From Cellulophaga sp. 20_2_10 (GTDB lineage: Bacteria; Bacteroidota; Bacteroidia; Flavobacteriales; Flavobacteriaceae), in the NCBI RefSeq assembly GCF_023476645.1, contig NZ_JAMCOJ010000012.1:34082-98081 (forward strand): a stretch of DNA of 64,000 bases, written 5' to 3'. The translations under genes and the position numbers were made by a program. Shown piece after piece: positions 50,149-61,503 of the stretch (positions are counted from its first letter, which is position 1; the number at the start of each line of letters is the position of its first letter). The notes below the pieces were generated by a model, which worked only from the letters and a program-made list of their open reading frames with translations, had not been told where the DNA came from and did not search any database.

Positions 50149-52722
50149 TTATTCTTCCGATTCGGTAGTATCATTATCAAGAGCCGTGCCATCTTCAGGA
50201 GCATCCTCTGCTTCTGTAGCATCTAGAGCTTCACCTTCAACAGTTTCTTCTCCTTCTAAAAGTTCTTCTTCTATAGCTGCTTCTTCGTCTTTCATAACTT
50301 TAGCTACAGCTGCGATAGAATCTTTTCCTTTTATGTTTATCAATCTAACACCTTGTGTTGCTCTACCCATAACACGTAGATCTTCTACACCCATACGTAT
50401 TGCAATACCAGATTTATTAATAATCATTAAGTCATCAGAATCCGTAACATTTTTAATAGCTACTAGTCCACCTGTTTTCTCGGTAACACTAATAGTTTTA
50501 ACTCCTTTACCTCCTCTGTTTGTTATTCTGTAGTCTTCTAAACTAGAACGCTTACCATAACCTTTTTCTGATACTACTAAAATGTCATCTTCAAAGTTAT
50601 TTACAGATACCATACCTACAACTTCGTCTGTATCATCTGCAAGTGTAATACCTCTAACACCTGAAGCATTTCTACCCATTGGTCTTGTTTTACCTTCTTC
50701 GAACCTAATAGCTTTACCAGATTTTAAACCTAAGAATATTTGACTCGTACCTGTTGTTAATTTAGCTTCTAAAAGCTCATCATCATCTTTAATACCTATG
50801 GCATTAATACCATTTAAACGAGGTCTAGAATATTGTTCTAGAGATGTCTTTTTAACGGTACCTTTTTTAGTCGCCATAATTACATAGTGACTATTTACAT
50901 ACGCTTCATCTTTTAAATCCTGTGTACAAATAAATGCTTTAACGGCATCATCTTGCTCAATATTTATAAGGTTTTGTATGGCTCTACCTTTAGAAGTTTT
51001 ACTACCTTCTGGTATTTCGTATACACGCATCCAGAAACATTTTCCTTTTTGCGTAAAGAACAACATATACTGGTGGTTTGTACCAACAAATAAGTGCTCT
51101 AAAAAGTCTTCTGTTCTAGTTGATGATGCTTTTTGCCCAACACCACCTCTATTTTGTGTTTTGTATTCTGTTAAAGGCGTACGTTTAATATAACCTGCAT
51201 GAGAAATGGTAATTACCACTTGCTCATCTGGTATCATATCTTCGATACTTAAATCGCCACCGGCAAAATTAATTTCAGATCTTCTTTCGTCTCCGTACTT
51301 TTCTTTAACTTCTAAAAGCTCATCCTTAATAATTTGCATTCTACGCTCTTCATTAGCAAGAATATCTTTTAAGTCTGCTATAGTTTTTACTATCTCATCA
51401 TACTCTGCTCTTAACTTGTCTTGTTCCAGACCTGTTAATTGACGCAAGCGCATTTCTACAATTGCTTTAGCTTGTATTTCAGAAAGTTTAAACCTTTCAA
51501 TTAAGTTTTCTCTAGCTTCATCAGCATTAGAAGAACCTCTAATTATTGCAATTACTTCATCTATATTATCAGATGCTATAATTAAACCTTCTAAGATGTG
51601 TGCTCTATCCTCTGCTTTTTTAAGCTCAAACTCAGTTCTACGAACAACAACCTCATGTCTATGCTCCACAAAATAGTGAATCATCTCTTTAACATTAAGT
51701 AATTGTGGTCTACCTTTTACAAGTGCAATATTATTTACACTAAAAGAGGTTTGTAACGCAGTATATTTAAATAAGGTATTCAATACAATATTAGGTATTG
51801 CATCTCTTTTTAAGATGTATACAATACGCATACCGTTTCTATCAGATTCATCTCTAATAGTAGAAATACCTTCTATTTTTTTATCATTAACAAGATCGGC
51901 TGTTTTCTTAATCATATCAGCCTTATTCACCTGGTATGGTATCTCTGTAACAACAATACATTCTCTACCTTGAACTTCCTCAAAAGTAGCTTTTGCACGC
52001 ATCATTACACGGCCACGACCTGTTTTAAAAGCCTCTCTAACGCCATCATAACCATATATAATACCACCTGTTGGAAAATCTGGGGCTTTTATATGTGTTA
52101 TTAACTCATCTATTTCAATATCATTATTCTCTATATATGCAATAGTACCATCTACAACCTCTGTTAAGTTGTGTGGAGGCATATTTGTAGCCATACCTAC
52201 TGCAATACCAGAGGCACCGTTTACTAGTAAATTTGGAATTCTTGCTGGTAAAACCGTTGGCTCTTTTAAAGAGTCATCAAAGTTTAGTTGATGATCTACC
52301 GTATCTTTTTCTATATCTGCCAACATGTCATCGGCAATTTTACGCATACGTGCTTCCGTATAACGCATTGCTGCCGGACTATCACCATCAATAGATCCAA
52401 AGTTACCTTGACCATCTACAAGCATATAACGCAAGCTCCATTCTTGAGCCATACGCACCATAGAGTCATATACAGAAGTATCTCCGTGTGGGTGATACTT
52501 ACCTAAAACCTCACCCACAATACGGGCAGATTTCTTATGCGCACTATTGGAACGAACACCCAATTCATGCATACCATATAAAACCCTCCTGTGTACAGGC
52601 TTTAAACCATCTCTTACATCTGGTAAAGCACGTGATACAATAACCGACATTGAATAATCAATGTAGGCAGATTTCATTTCGTCTTCTATGTTTATTGGAA
52701 TAATTTTTTCCCCTTCTGCCAT
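50149..52722 (-). CDS. gyrA: DNA gyrase subunit A
   Basis: The 857-residue subunit cuts and rejoins DNA during negative supercoiling. The catalytic tyrosine is Tyr121 (AMRYTEARM). The quinolone-resistance region reads [15 protein letters not shown], with Thr82 at the position of E. coli Ser83 and Asp86 at that of Asp87. The C-terminal domain has the six-bladed pinwheel with GyrA boxes ([18 protein letters not shown]). The last 40 residues are a very acidic tail ([16 protein letters not shown]...). It is divergent from clpC. Confidence 0.97.
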   Translation of the reverse strand: MAEGEKIIPINIEDEMKSAYIDYSMSVIVSRALPDVRDGLKPVHRRVLYGMHELGVRSNSAHKKSARIVGEVLGKYHPHGDTSVYDSMVRMAQEWSLRYMLVDGQGNFGSIDGDSPAAMRYTEARMRKIADDMLADIEKDTVDHQLNFDDSLKEPTVLPARIPNLLVNGASGIAVGMATNMPPHNLTEVVDGTIAYIENNDIEIDELITHIKAPDFPTGGIIYGYDGVREAFKTGRGRVMMRAKATFEEVQGRECIVVTEIPYQVNKADMIKKTADLVNDKKIEGISTIRDESDRNGMRIVYILKRDAIPNIVLNTLFKYTALQTSFSVNNIALVKGRPQLLNVKEMIHYFVEHRHEVVVRRTEFELKKAEDRAHILEGLIIASDNIDEVIAIIRGSSNADEARENLIERFKLSEIQAKAIVEMRLRQLTGLEQDKLRAEYDEIVKTIADLKDILANEERRMQIIKDELLEVKEKYGDERRSEINFAGGDLSIEDMIPDEQVVITISHAGYIKRTPLTEYKTQNRGGVGQKASSTRTEDFLEHLFVGTNHQYMLFFTQKGKCFWMRVYEIPEGSKTSKGRAIQNLINIEQDDAVKAFICTQDLKDEAYVNSHYVIMATKKGTVKKTSLEQYSRPRLNGINAIGIKDDDELLEAKLTTGTSQIFLGLKSGKAIRFEEGKTRPMGRNASGVRGITLADDTDEVVGMVSVNNFEDDILVVSEKGYGKRSSLEDYRITNRGGKGVKTISVTEKTGGLVAIKNVTDSDDLMIINKSGIAIRMGVEDLRVMGRATQGVRLINIKGKDSIAAVAKVMKDEEAAIEEELLEGEETVEGEALDATEAEDAPEDGTALDNDTTESEE

Positions 52723-52979
52723 ATTAAAATCTTATATACTATTTGATTAAAAATTTGATGCCAATATACATAAAATCATTACGAGAAAAGCACAATTACA
52801 TCACTTTAATACATTTTTTATTAACACTTTTTAGTAGACAAATAGTTAATAATTATTTAAAATATGATAGTCCAACCCACTTTATTCGACAAATATTTCA
52901 ACTTTAACGAATATAGGAACAGTATTTGCCTTAGATAGAAATAGATTTATTACTTTTATAATTGATTAAGGATTAATTT

Positions 52980-55532
52980 ATGGATGACAATTTTTCACCT
53001 AGAGTAAAGGATGTAATTGCGTATAGCAAAGAGGAGGCTTTAAGACTTGGGCACGATTTTATTGGTACCGAGCACTTAATGCTTGGCTTGTTGCGAGACG
53101 GAAACGGAAAAGCAATTAACATATTAGATGCATTAGAAATAGATTTAGATCATTTGCGACGCAAGGTGGAAATACTGAGCCCTGCAAATCCTAATTCTGA
53201 TAATCTGCAAAAAGATAAAAAAAACTTGCACTTGACTAGGCAAGCAGAACGCGCGTTAAAAACAACTTTTTTAGAAGCGAAACTTTTTCAAAGTTCTTCT
53301 ATTAATACGGCGCACTTATTATTATGTATTTTGAGAAACGAAAACGACCCAACTACAAAACTTTTACACAAGCTAAAAGTAGATTACGATAACGTTAAAA
53401 GCGAATTTAAATCTATTATCACTAAAGATGAAGACTTTATAGATACACCAAGAGCAGAGTCTTTTCCTGGTGATTCTGATAGTAGTGATAATGACGAAAA
53501 AGAAAACTTTGGCGCTACGACCGGAGGTCCTAAATCTAACAAAAAATCTAAAACTCCAGTTTTAGACAACTTTGGTAGAGACCTAACTAAAATGGCAGAG
53601 GAAGACAAATTAGATCCTGTTGTTGGTAGAGAAAAAGAAATAGAGAGAGTTTCACAAATCTTAAGTAGAAGAAAAAAGAACAACCCTCTTTTAATAGGTG
53701 AACCTGGTGTTGGTAAAAGTGCCATCGCAGAAGGTTTAGCCTTGCGTATTATAAACAAAAAGGTATCAAGAATTTTATACAATAAACGTGTTGTAACCCT
53801 AGATTTAGCTTCTTTAGTTGCCGGTACAAAATACCGTGGTCAGTTTGAAGAGCGTATGAAAGCTGTTATGAACGAACTAGAAAAGAATGATGATATTATT
53901 CTTTTTATTGATGAAATACACACTATTGTTGGCGCAGGTGGTGCAACAGGAAGTTTAGATGCTTCTAATATGTTTAAACCAGCCTTAGCTCGTGGAGAAA
54001 TACAATGTATTGGAGCAACTACTTTAGATGAGTATAGACAATACATAGAAAAAGATGGTGCCTTAGAGCGTCGTTTTCAAAAGGTTATTGTAGAACCAAC
54101 TACTGTAGACGAAACAATAGAAATTTTACAGAATATTAAAGGTAAGTATGAGGAACACCACAATGTAAATTATACAGACGAGGCTATTATTGCCTGTGCT
54201 AAATTAACGAACCGTTATATGACAGATCGTTTTTTACCAGACAAAGCTATTGATGCCTTAGATGAAGCTGGCTCTAGAGTGCATATAATTAATATGGACG
54301 TGCCTAAACAAATTTTAGAGTTAGAAAAACAACTAGAAGATGTTAGAGTACTAAAAAATACCGTTGTAAAAAAACAACGATATGAAGAGGCTGCAAAGCT
54401 TAGAGACGACGAAAAAAGAATTGAAAAGGACTTAGCTATTGCCCAAGAAAAGTGGGAAGAAGAAAGCAAGCTACATAGAGAAACCGTATCTGAAGACAAT
54501 GTTGCAGATGTTGTTTCTATGATGAGTGGCATACCTGTAAATAGAATTGCACAAACAGAAATTAACAAATTAGCAGAATTACCTAACCTTATTAAAAGTA
54601 ATGTTATTGGTCAAGATGATGCTGTTGCTAAAGTTTCTAAAGCCATACAGCGTAACAGAGCCGGACTTAAAGATCCTAACAAGCCAATTGGTTCGTTTAT
54701 CTTTTTAGGTCAGACTGGTGTAGGTAAAACGCAATTAGCTAAAGTACTAGCTAAAGAATTGTTTGATTCTGAAGATGCTCTTATTCGTATTGATATGAGT
54801 GAGTATATGGAAAAATTTGCAATTTCTAGATTAGTTGGTGCACCTCCAGGATACGTTGGTTACGAAGAAGGCGGTCAATTAACTGAAAAAGTACGTAGAA
54901 AACCATATTCTGTAGTATTATTAGATGAAGTAGAAAAAGCGCATCCAGATGTGTTTAATATGATGCTTCAGGTTTTAGATGATGGCTTTTTAACAGATAG
55001 CTTAGGTCGTAAAATAGATTTTAGAAATACAATCATCATTATGACTTCTAACATTGGTGCACGTCAATTAAAAGACTTCGGACAAGGTGTTGGTTTTGGT
55101 ACATCTGCTAAAAAAGCACAAGCAGATTCTCATCAAAAAAGTGTTATAGAAAATGCTCTTAAAAAAGCATTTGCTCCAGAGTTTTTAAATAGGATTGATG
55201 ATGTTATTGTCTTTAACCCTTTAGAAAGAGCAGATATTCACAAAATCATAGATATAGAACTTAAAAAATTATATAGTAGAATTAGCGATTTAGGATACAA
55301 CCTTAACTTATCAGAAAAAGCTAAAGACTATATAGCAGATAAAGGTTTTGACAAACAATATGGAGCAAGACCATTAAAAAGAGCTATTCAAAAATACATA
55401 GAAGATGCGTTAGCAGAAGAAATAGTAAATTCTAAGCTAGTAGAAGGAGATAGCATCTTTATGGATTTAAATGATGAAAAGAACGAGCTTACTATTAAAA
55501 TTGAAAAAGAAGGTAAAGCTTCTGAAGCATAA
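52980..55532 (+). CDS. clpC: ATP-dependent Clp protease ATP-binding subunit ClpC
   Basis: The 850-residue AAA+ unfoldase has two Clp N repeats ([20 protein letters not shown], then [16 protein letters not shown]) and an acidic linker near 150-175. The first AAA+ domain has [13 protein letters not shown]-like middle segment ([18 protein letters not shown]) marks ClpC rather than ClpB, and the second AAA+ domain has GQTGVGKTQ. It feeds proteins to ClpP. No mcsA/mcsB/ctsR genes are adjacent, so the Firmicute adaptor system is not implied. It is divergent from gyrA with a 257-base intergenic region in which no clear promoter match was found. Confidence 0.95.
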   Translation: MDDNFSPRVKDVIAYSKEEALRLGHDFIGTEHLMLGLLRDGNGKAINILDALEIDLDHLRRKVEILSPANPNSDNLQKDKKNLHLTRQAERALKTTFLEAKLFQSSSINTAHLLLCILRNENDPTTKLLHKLKVDYDNVKSEFKSIITKDEDFIDTPRAESFPGDSDSSDNDEKENFGATTGGPKSNKKSKTPVLDNFGRDLTKMAEEDKLDPVVGREKEIERVSQILSRRKKNNPLLIGEPGVGKSAIAEGLALRIINKKVSRILYNKRVVTLDLASLVAGTKYRGQFEERMKAVMNELEKNDDIILFIDEIHTIVGAGGATGSLDASNMFKPALARGEIQCIGATTLDEYRQYIEKDGALERRFQKVIVEPTTVDETIEILQNIKGKYEEHHNVNYTDEAIIACAKLTNRYMTDRFLPDKAIDALDEAGSRVHIINMDVPKQILELEKQLEDVRVLKNTVVKKQRYEEAAKLRDDEKRIEKDLAIAQEKWEEESKLHRETVSEDNVADVVSMMSGIPVNRIAQTEINKLAELPNLIKSNVIGQDDAVAKVSKAIQRNRAGLKDPNKPIGSFIFLGQTGVGKTQLAKVLAKELFDSEDALIRIDMSEYMEKFAISRLVGAPPGYVGYEEGGQLTEKVRRKPYSVVLLDEVEKAHPDVFNMMLQVLDDGFLTDSLGRKIDFRNTIIIMTSNIGARQLKDFGQGVGFGTSAKKAQADSHQKSVIENALKKAFAPEFLNRIDDVIVFNPLERADIHKIIDIELKKLYSRISDLGYNLNLSEKAKDYIADKGFDKQYGARPLKRAIQKYIEDALAEEIVNSKLVEGDSIFMDLNDEKNELTIKIEKEGKASEA

Positions 55533-55555
55533 ACTTAATTACGAGTTCATAAACC

Positions 55556-55587
55556 AAAAAGGAGTCAATTTTCATTGGCTCCTTTTT
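55556..55587 (+). terminator. Terminator after clpC
   Basis: GGAGTCAAT pairs with ATTGGCTCC (one T-G wobble) across TTTC, with flanking A and T runs. Confidence 0.92.
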
Positions 55588-55738
55588 CTATTAAATAGTG
55601 TTATACGCAAGAAAAACAAAACAATATTCTGTTTTTACCAACTGTTAAAGGATATATTAACCTTTTATCTAGTTTTTTTCTAATTATCTTAACATAATTT
55701 TAATTTAGCGCCCGAACACTATTTATTACATACAGAAT

Positions 55739-56161
55739 ATGAAAATGGGGCAAACCAAAAAGGCTGTAATTGTTAAAGAATATCAATTAGAGTCTGGAAG
55801 AATATACATATATGACAATTATATGGTGGCTTCTTTTGACGAAGGAACTACGATCACATTAGAAAAAACTTTTCAAATAATTGGCATTTCAGAAATACAT
55901 TTTAGGGATAGAGATTTTGGGTATATAAGTCTACGTAAAAACTCGTACGCTATAGATCCAACAGTCTATAATTTTGTTAGAGGATTAGAGAACCTAAAAG
56001 CACTTGCTATTGTTTCTGTAAAAGAGATAGATATGCACAACTTTAAAATTGAGAAAATGTTCTACAAAAAACCAATGAAGTTTTTTATAGAATATTCTAA
56101 TGCATTGACTTGGGTAAAAAAAAGATTAGCTACAGCATCGGCTACAAAAACTAAAGAATAG
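55739..56161 (+). CDS. SpoIIAA/STAS-like protein of unknown function
   Basis: The 140-residue cytoplasmic protein has an alternating beta-alpha pattern: GRIYIYDNYMVASFDEG at the N-terminus, HFRDRDFGYISLRKNSYAID in the middle, and a C-terminal helix before KKRLATASATKTKE. This resembles the SpoIIAA-like/STAS group found in other flavobacteria. There is no serine-kinase partner nearby. It is a single-gene unit divergent in function from its neighbours; no role is assigned. Confidence 0.68.
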   Translation: MKMGQTKKAVIVKEYQLESGRIYIYDNYMVASFDEGTTITLEKTFQIIGISEIHFRDRDFGYISLRKNSYAIDPTVYNFVRGLENLKALAIVSVKEIDMHNFKIEKMFYKKPMKFFIEYSNALTWVKKRLATASATKTKE

Positions 56162-56190
56162 TTTCTGTAAGCCTTACTATAACTAATATA

Positions 56191-57735
56191 TTATGCTTGT
56201 TGCTGCTCTTGTGCTTGTGGAGCTTCAGGTCTTCTAAATAACTCTATAAACGCCCCACCTAGAGTATTAGCAATATTAGACGCTGTTAAGGATTGATATC
56301 CTAAACTCTCTACTGCCAAGTCACCAGCACTACCGTGCAAGTAAACACTAAATACGGCAGCAATAACTGGCGAGTAGCCTTGTGCTATAAAACCTGTAAT
56401 AACCCCTGTTAAAACATCACCACTACCAGCTGTAGCCATTCCTGGGTTCCCAGAAGTATTTATAAATCCTTTTCCTTTGTATAGCGTTATGGTATGTGCC
56501 CCTTTTAAAACTAACACACACTTGTATTGTTCAGAAAAAACCTTTGCTTTTTCTAATTTTTCAAAATCATTACTCCACGCACCTACTAAACGTTCTAACT
56601 CTTTAGGGTGTGGCGTTAACACGCTATCTTCTGGTAATAATTCTAATAATTTTTTATTAGTGGACAAGATGTTTAATGCATCTGCATCTACAACCAAAGG
56701 TGTTGTATTTGTTTCTAAAAATTTAGAAAAAGCTTCAACTGTTCTTTTATCCTGACCAAGGCCTGGTCCTACACCTATCACTGTTGCTTTTAGATCAAAA
56801 TTAAAATCAGTTATATGATCATCAGATTTAGAGGTTTGCACCATAACTTCTGGCATCGCTGTTTGCATTGGTATGTAACCACACTTAGGCAAATAGGCAG
56901 AAACTAAACCACTACCCGAATTTAAAGCTCCTTTTGCTGCCAATATTGTAGCACCTACTTTACCGTAACTACCGCCAATTATTAACGAATGACCATAAGT
57001 ACCTTTGTGAGCAAATTTTTCTCTTGGTAAATACAACTGCAAAACTTCATTTTTACTTACTAAATCAAACTCAGTTTCTGTCTTAGCTATATATTCCGCA
57101 TCTATACCTATATCTAAAATTTCCCACTGATTAAAATAAATGCCTGTTTCCGGTAAAAAGAAAGCCAATTTAGGAGATTGAAACGTTAGGATATGGTTTG
57201 CGTGTATTATTGCTTTTGGATCTTTTACAACTTTATCCAAAAACAAGCCAGAAGGCACATCTACCGCTAATATAAATGCTTGTGAATTATTAATATGGTC
57301 CATTAATTTTGCTACCCAACTAACAGGCGCTCTGTTTAAACCAATTCCAAAAATAGCATCTAAAATTATGTCTTCTTTTGCTATTACAGGCAACTCACTC
57401 TCTTCTGTTAGAAAATTAGGCCATATATTTCTATCCTTAAGACGCTTTAGATTTGTTAAAAATTCATCTGTTCTTTTTTCATTATAATTTACAATATACA
57501 CTTCAATATTATAACCGTGTTCTTGTAAATGCCTTGCCACAGCTAAACCATCTCCTCCATTATTACCAATACCACAAAACAAATGTATTTTTGGCTGTGC
57601 CCCTTGTAACCTTAAATGCAACCAATTAAAAATTTGCGTTGAAACACGCTCCATTAACTCATCGCTTGTAATTTGCTGCTTTTCAATTGTAAACTTATCA
57701 GCTTCGTATATTTGTGCACCTGTAAAAATCTTCAT
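56191..57735 (-). CDS. nnr: Bifunctional NAD(P)H-hydrate epimerase / ADP-dependent dehydratase
   Basis: The 514-residue protein fuses the YjeF N-terminal epimerase (about 1-215; FCGIGNNGGDGLAVARHL and DAIFGIGLNR) to the ribokinase-like C-terminal dehydratase (about 230-500). The latter shows GGSYGKVGATILAAKG, VDADALNIL, LTPHPKELERLVG and GNPGMATAGSGDVLTG. Together they repair hydrated NADH and NADPH. The fusion is normal. The gene is divergent from the threonine operon, and its end is Gln- and Ala-rich. Confidence 0.96.
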   Translation of the reverse strand: MKIFTGAQIYEADKFTIEKQQITSDELMERVSTQIFNWLHLRLQGAQPKIHLFCGIGNNGGDGLAVARHLQEHGYNIEVYIVNYNEKRTDEFLTNLKRLKDRNIWPNFLTEESELPVIAKEDIILDAIFGIGLNRAPVSWVAKLMDHINNSQAFILAVDVPSGLFLDKVVKDPKAIIHANHILTFQSPKLAFFLPETGIYFNQWEILDIGIDAEYIAKTETEFDLVSKNEVLQLYLPREKFAHKGTYGHSLIIGGSYGKVGATILAAKGALNSGSGLVSAYLPKCGYIPMQTAMPEVMVQTSKSDDHITDFNFDLKATVIGVGPGLGQDKRTVEAFSKFLETNTTPLVVDADALNILSTNKKLLELLPEDSVLTPHPKELERLVGAWSNDFEKLEKAKVFSEQYKCVLVLKGAHTITLYKGKGFINTSGNPGMATAGSGDVLTGVITGFIAQGYSPVIAAVFSVYLHGSAGDLAVESLGYQSLTASNIANTLGGAFIELFRRPEAPQAQEQQQA

Positions 57736-57788
57736 TCAATAAAAATATTAGCCTTTTACTATTAAATTGGTAAAAGTTTTAGAAATCA

Positions 57789-57819
57789 TTTGTTTAAAAA
57801 GACAAAAGTACTACATTTG
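57789..57819 (+). promoter_or_regulatory. thrA operon promoter (TTTG-N19-TAnnTTTG)
   Basis: TTTG at 57789-57792 and TACATTTG at 57812-57819 are 19 nt apart, an excellent match to both Bacteroidota elements. The predicted start near 57826 leaves a leader of about 180 nt before thrA. Confidence 0.75.
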
Positions 57820-57851
57820 ATTCGTTAATAAGCAAAGCTTAAATAAACATT

Positions 57852-57941
57852 TTGGACAACGTAACTACATTTTCTACAACCATTTTTACTTGTGTTATTA
57901 CAAACACAACAATTACCCCTATGGGGTTATTTGCTATATAA
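57852..57941 (+). CDS. thrL: Candidate threonine-rich leader peptide of the thr operon
   Basis: A 29-codon frame starting with TTG at 57852 reads MDNVTTFSTTIFTCVITNTT, then ITPMGLFAI and a TAA stop. Nine of 29 residues are Thr and four are Ile, the two end-products linked to this pathway. It lies between a strong promoter and the bifunctional aspartokinase gene. This is the composition and position of the E. coli thr leader peptide, although the sequence is unrelated. Ribosome stalling on Thr codons would then control the downstream hairpins. No ATG is available; ATT at 57849 is an alternative start. Expression is not proven. Confidence 0.62.
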   Translation: MDNVTTFSTTIFTCVITNTTITPMGLFAI

Positions 57942-57978
57942 TACACGTCCATTTTACGTATTGATTTTTTTTCAATAC
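57891..57978 (+). promoter_or_regulatory. Candidate attenuator hairpins of the thr operon
   Basis: Alternative pairings are visible. TGTGTT (57891-57896) can pair with AACACA (57903-57908). GTGT(T)ATTA (57892-57900) can pair with TAATACAC (57939-57946). AATAC(AC)GT (57940-57948) can pair with ACGTATT (57956-57962), which is followed by eight T residues (57965-57972), a weak terminator. The second and third exclude one another. A further hairpin GTATTGA/TCAATAC spans 57958-57978. The stems are short and AT-rich, so the model is tentative. Confidence 0.4.
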
Positions 57979-58005
57979 AAATAAAAAATCTATAATTATT
58001 TTACA

Positions 58006-60450
58006 ATGAAAGTATTAAAGTTCGGCGGAACTTCGGTTGCCAATGCCAAAAATATAGAATTAGTTAAAGACATAGTTTCAAAATCCACATCTAAAACAGC
58101 CGTGGTTGTTTCTGCTTTTGGTGGCGTTACAGATTTACTATTAGAAGCTGCTCTATTAGCATCTACACACCAAGAAAACTACAAAAATGTTTTTTTAAAG
58201 ATTGAAGAAAGACATATAAATACTATAAAAGAACTAATTCCTATAACCAACCAAAGCAAAGTTTTAAGCAAAGTAAAAACCGAACTAAACATATTAGAAA
58301 CATTATTAGAGGGCGCATTTTTTATTGGCGAAATAACTCCTAAATTATCAGATAAAATAGTAAGCTATGGAGAACTATTATCTTCTTACATTATTAGTGA
58401 ATACTTTATAGCACAAGGTCTAAATGCAGCATACAAAGACAGCAGAGAACTTATAAAAACTAATGCCAATTATGGTAAAGCTGCAATTCAAAATTTTATA
58501 GAAACAAACCACTTAATTGAAGGTTTCTTTAACACTACAAAAAGCAAAATTACTGTTTTAGGCGGTTTTATTGCTTCTTCAACAAAAGGAGATTCAACAA
58601 CCTTAGGTCGTGGTGGGTCTGATTATACAGCAGCCATTATTGCAGCCGCAGTTACTGCAGAAAACTTAGAAATATGGACAGATGTAAGCGGTATGTATAC
58701 TGCAAATCCTAGAATAGTAAAACAGGCAAAAGCAATTTCTAATATATCATATGAAGAAGCAATGGAACTTTCTCATTTTGGAGCCAAAGTTTTATATCCA
58801 CCAACAATACAACCGGTACTTGCAAAAGGTATCTCAATTGTAATAAAAAACACGTTTGACCCTGAATCTCAGGGAACAATTATAACTAAAAACCCAGATA
58901 AAAACGGAAGAACTGTTCGCGGAATTAGTCATATAGAAAACATCAGTCTCCTATCTTTAGAAGGCCCAGGAATGGTAGGCATACCTGGTATATCTAAACG
59001 CTTTTTTGAAGTGCTTTCATTAGCGCAAATTAGTATTGTACTTATTACTCAAGCCTCTTCAGAACATTCAATTTGTGTTGGTATTTCTGCCGATGATGTA
59101 ACTACAGCAGAAGATGCTATTAATTCCGAATTTGAGTACGAAATTTCATTACGAAAAATTAAACCCGTCTTGGTTGAAAATGACCTTGCTATTATTGCTC
59201 TTGTCGGTGACCATATGAAAAACCACCAAGGGTTAAGTGGTAAAATGTTTAGTACACTTGGAAAAAACAACGTAAACATTAGAGTTATAGCACAAGGATC
59301 ATCTGAGCGTAATATATCAGCCGTAATAGATAAGTGCGATGTTAAAAAAGCTTTAAATGCTCTTCATGAAAAATTCTTTGAAGAGAATACCAAGCAACTT
59401 AACCTGTTTATTATGGGTGTTGGTAATGTTGGTTCTAAATTATTACATCAAATTAAGCAACAAAAAAAATACCTTAAAGACAATTTAAAATTAAACATTA
59501 GAGTAATTGGGATATCTAATTCTAGAACTATGTTTTTTGATGAAGACGGCATCTCTTTAAAGAATTGGGAAACCCAATTAGCTAGCGGAGACAAAGCTGA
59601 TAAAGAAAAGTTCTTTTCTAAAGTAAATAAACTAAACTACAGAAATAGCATTTTTATAGATAATACAGCCAGTGATGTAGTATCTAGAACCTATGCTGAC
59701 TACTTAAGCAATAGTATCTCTGTTGTGACGTGCAATAAAATTGCTTGTTCATCGGAATATGATAACTATAGTAAATTAAAATATTTAGCTCAAAAATACA
59801 ATGCTCCGTTTTTGTTTGAAACCAATGTAGGCGCAGGTTTGCCAATTATAGACACGTTAAAACATTTAATTGCATCTGGAGATAAAATATTAAAAATACA
59901 AGCCGTATTATCTGGTAGTTTAAACTTTGTATTTAACAACTTTAATAGTTCTACTACTTTTCATGACATCGTAAAAGAAGCGCAAGAAGAAGGTTACACA
60001 GAGCCAGATCCTAAAATAGATTTGAGTGGGATAGATGTTGCACGTAAAATTTTAATTTTAGCAAGAGAAAGTGGTTACAAATTAGATATTGATGAAATAA
60101 CGAACAAACCATTTTTACCAGAGGAAAGCTTATCAACAACAAATAACGAAGACTTCTTTGCCTCTCTTATTAAGAATGAAGATTCTTTCCAGGAAATGTT
60201 TAATGAAGCTGACAAAAAAGATTGCAAACTAAAATATGTTGCTCAGTTTGAAAATGGAAAAGCAAGCGTTGGCTTACAGCATATACCAAAAGGACACGAT
60301 TTTTACAATTTAGAAGGTAGTGATAATATTGTTTTATTTTTTACAGAAAGATATCCCAATCAACCTATGATCATAAAAGGTGCTGGCGCCGGAGCAGATG
60401 TTACTGCCTCTGGCATATTTGCTGATATAATAAGAATTGGAAACTTTTAA
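58006..60450 (+). CDS. thrA: Bifunctional aspartokinase / homoserine dehydrogenase I
   Basis: The 814-residue fusion catalyses the first and third steps from aspartate to threonine and methionine. The N-terminal aspartokinase opens KFGGTSVANAKN and includes FIASSTKGDSTTLGRGGSDYTA. A central regulatory part with two ACT-like units (about 310-455; LEGPGMVGIPGISKRFF, VALVGDHM-like) follows. Homoserine dehydrogenase starts near 465 with NAD-binding GVGNVGSKLL and includes LSGSLNFVFNNF. Threonine feedback through the ACT region is typical of the family. It is followed 2 bases later by thrB. Confidence 0.96.
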   Translation: MKVLKFGGTSVANAKNIELVKDIVSKSTSKTAVVVSAFGGVTDLLLEAALLASTHQENYKNVFLKIEERHINTIKELIPITNQSKVLSKVKTELNILETLLEGAFFIGEITPKLSDKIVSYGELLSSYIISEYFIAQGLNAAYKDSRELIKTNANYGKAAIQNFIETNHLIEGFFNTTKSKITVLGGFIASSTKGDSTTLGRGGSDYTAAIIAAAVTAENLEIWTDVSGMYTANPRIVKQAKAISNISYEEAMELSHFGAKVLYPPTIQPVLAKGISIVIKNTFDPESQGTIITKNPDKNGRTVRGISHIENISLLSLEGPGMVGIPGISKRFFEVLSLAQISIVLITQASSEHSICVGISADDVTTAEDAINSEFEYEISLRKIKPVLVENDLAIIALVGDHMKNHQGLSGKMFSTLGKNNVNIRVIAQGSSERNISAVIDKCDVKKALNALHEKFFEENTKQLNLFIMGVGNVGSKLLHQIKQQKKYLKDNLKLNIRVIGISNSRTMFFDEDGISLKNWETQLASGDKADKEKFFSKVNKLNYRNSIFIDNTASDVVSRTYADYLSNSISVVTCNKIACSSEYDNYSKLKYLAQKYNAPFLFETNVGAGLPIIDTLKHLIASGDKILKIQAVLSGSLNFVFNNFNSSTTFHDIVKEAQEEGYTEPDPKIDLSGIDVARKILILARESGYKLDIDEITNKPFLPEESLSTTNNEDFFASLIKNEDSFQEMFNEADKKDCKLKYVAQFENGKASVGLQHIPKGHDFYNLEGSDNIVLFFTERYPNQPMIIKGAGAGADVTASGIFADIIRIGNF

Positions 60451-60452
60451 TT

Positions 60453-61379
60453 ATGAAAAACGAAATTAGAGTATTTTGTCCAGCCACTATAGCAAATGTA
60501 TCTTGTGGTTTTGATGTTCTTGGTGTTGCATTAGACAATGTTGGTGACGAAATGGTTGTCAGAAAAACTACTGCGAAGGGCATAACAATTACAAAATTAG
60601 AAGGTCAAGATCTACCATTAGAAACGCATAAAAACGTTGCTGGTGTTGCAGGCTTGGCTTTATTAGCTGCTACAGATTACACTGGTGGTTTTGAAATAGA
60701 AATATATAAGAAAATTAAAGCTGGTAGCGGTATAGGAAGTAGCGCTGCAAGCTCTACTGGAGCTGTTTGGGCAATGAACCAATTACTAGGTAAGCCTTTT
60801 TCTAATCTAGAACTTGTACAATTTTCTATGAAAGGAGAAGAATTAGCAAGTGGTGTGCAACATGCAGATAATGTAGCTCCAGCAATATTTGGGGGTTTTA
60901 CTTTAGTTCGAAGCTATAATCCGTTAGATATAATTAAAATAAATACCCCTAAAGAACTTTACGCAACGGTTATACATCCGCAAATAGAGATAAAAACATC
61001 TGATTCTAGAAAAATACTTAAAACAACAATTTCTTTAGCAGACGGTATTAAGCAATGGGGTAATGTTGGCGGACTTATCGCTGGGTTATATACAGAAGAC
61101 TATGATTTAATTGGCAGGTCACTACAAGATTACATCATAGAACCTATACGCTCTATACTTATACCTGCTTTTGACAATGTAAAAAGTGCTTCTTTAGAGG
61201 CTGGTGCGTTAGGTTGCGGAATTTCAGGTTCTGGGCCTTCTATATTTGCCCTAAGCAAAGGAAAAGAAAAGGCTACGCAAGTAGCCAGTGCTATGCAAGA
61301 TGTTTACAACAAAGTGGGCATACCTTATGATATCCATGTGTCTAGCGTAAATTTGGAAGGGGTTAAAATAATAGAATAA
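60453..61379 (+). CDS. thrB: Homoserine kinase
   Basis: The 308-residue GHMP-family kinase phosphorylates homoserine. It has the N-terminal FCPATIANVSCGFDVLG, the ATP-binding GSGIGSSAASSTGA (91-104) and the C-terminal GCGISGSGPSIFAL motif. It starts 2 bases after thrA, so the two are co-translated. The usual third gene, thrC, does not follow within the window; a DUF349 gene comes next after a 124-base gap. Confidence 0.96.
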   Translation: MKNEIRVFCPATIANVSCGFDVLGVALDNVGDEMVVRKTTAKGITITKLEGQDLPLETHKNVAGVAGLALLAATDYTGGFEIEIYKKIKAGSGIGSSAASSTGAVWAMNQLLGKPFSNLELVQFSMKGEELASGVQHADNVAPAIFGGFTLVRSYNPLDIIKINTPKELYATVIHPQIEIKTSDSRKILKTTISLADGIKQWGNVGGLIAGLYTEDYDLIGRSLQDYIIEPIRSILIPAFDNVKSASLEAGALGCGISGSGPSIFALSKGKEKATQVASAMQDVYNKVGIPYDIHVSSVNLEGVKIIE

Positions 61380-61503
61380 CAAATAATAAGAAAATTAGCA
61401 CTAACAAATGTGCAATTTAAGGCTACTAAAAACGCATTAAGTTTTGCCGTTTGTTTGGTTGTTAGTATATTACCAGTATATAGAAATCCAAATACTAAAG
61501 ATT

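Noticed and set aside
50149..52722. Quinolone-resistance change in GyrA (Thr at the Ser83 position)
   Set aside because: Thr occurs naturally at this position in several susceptible lineages, and Asp at the second key position is intact.
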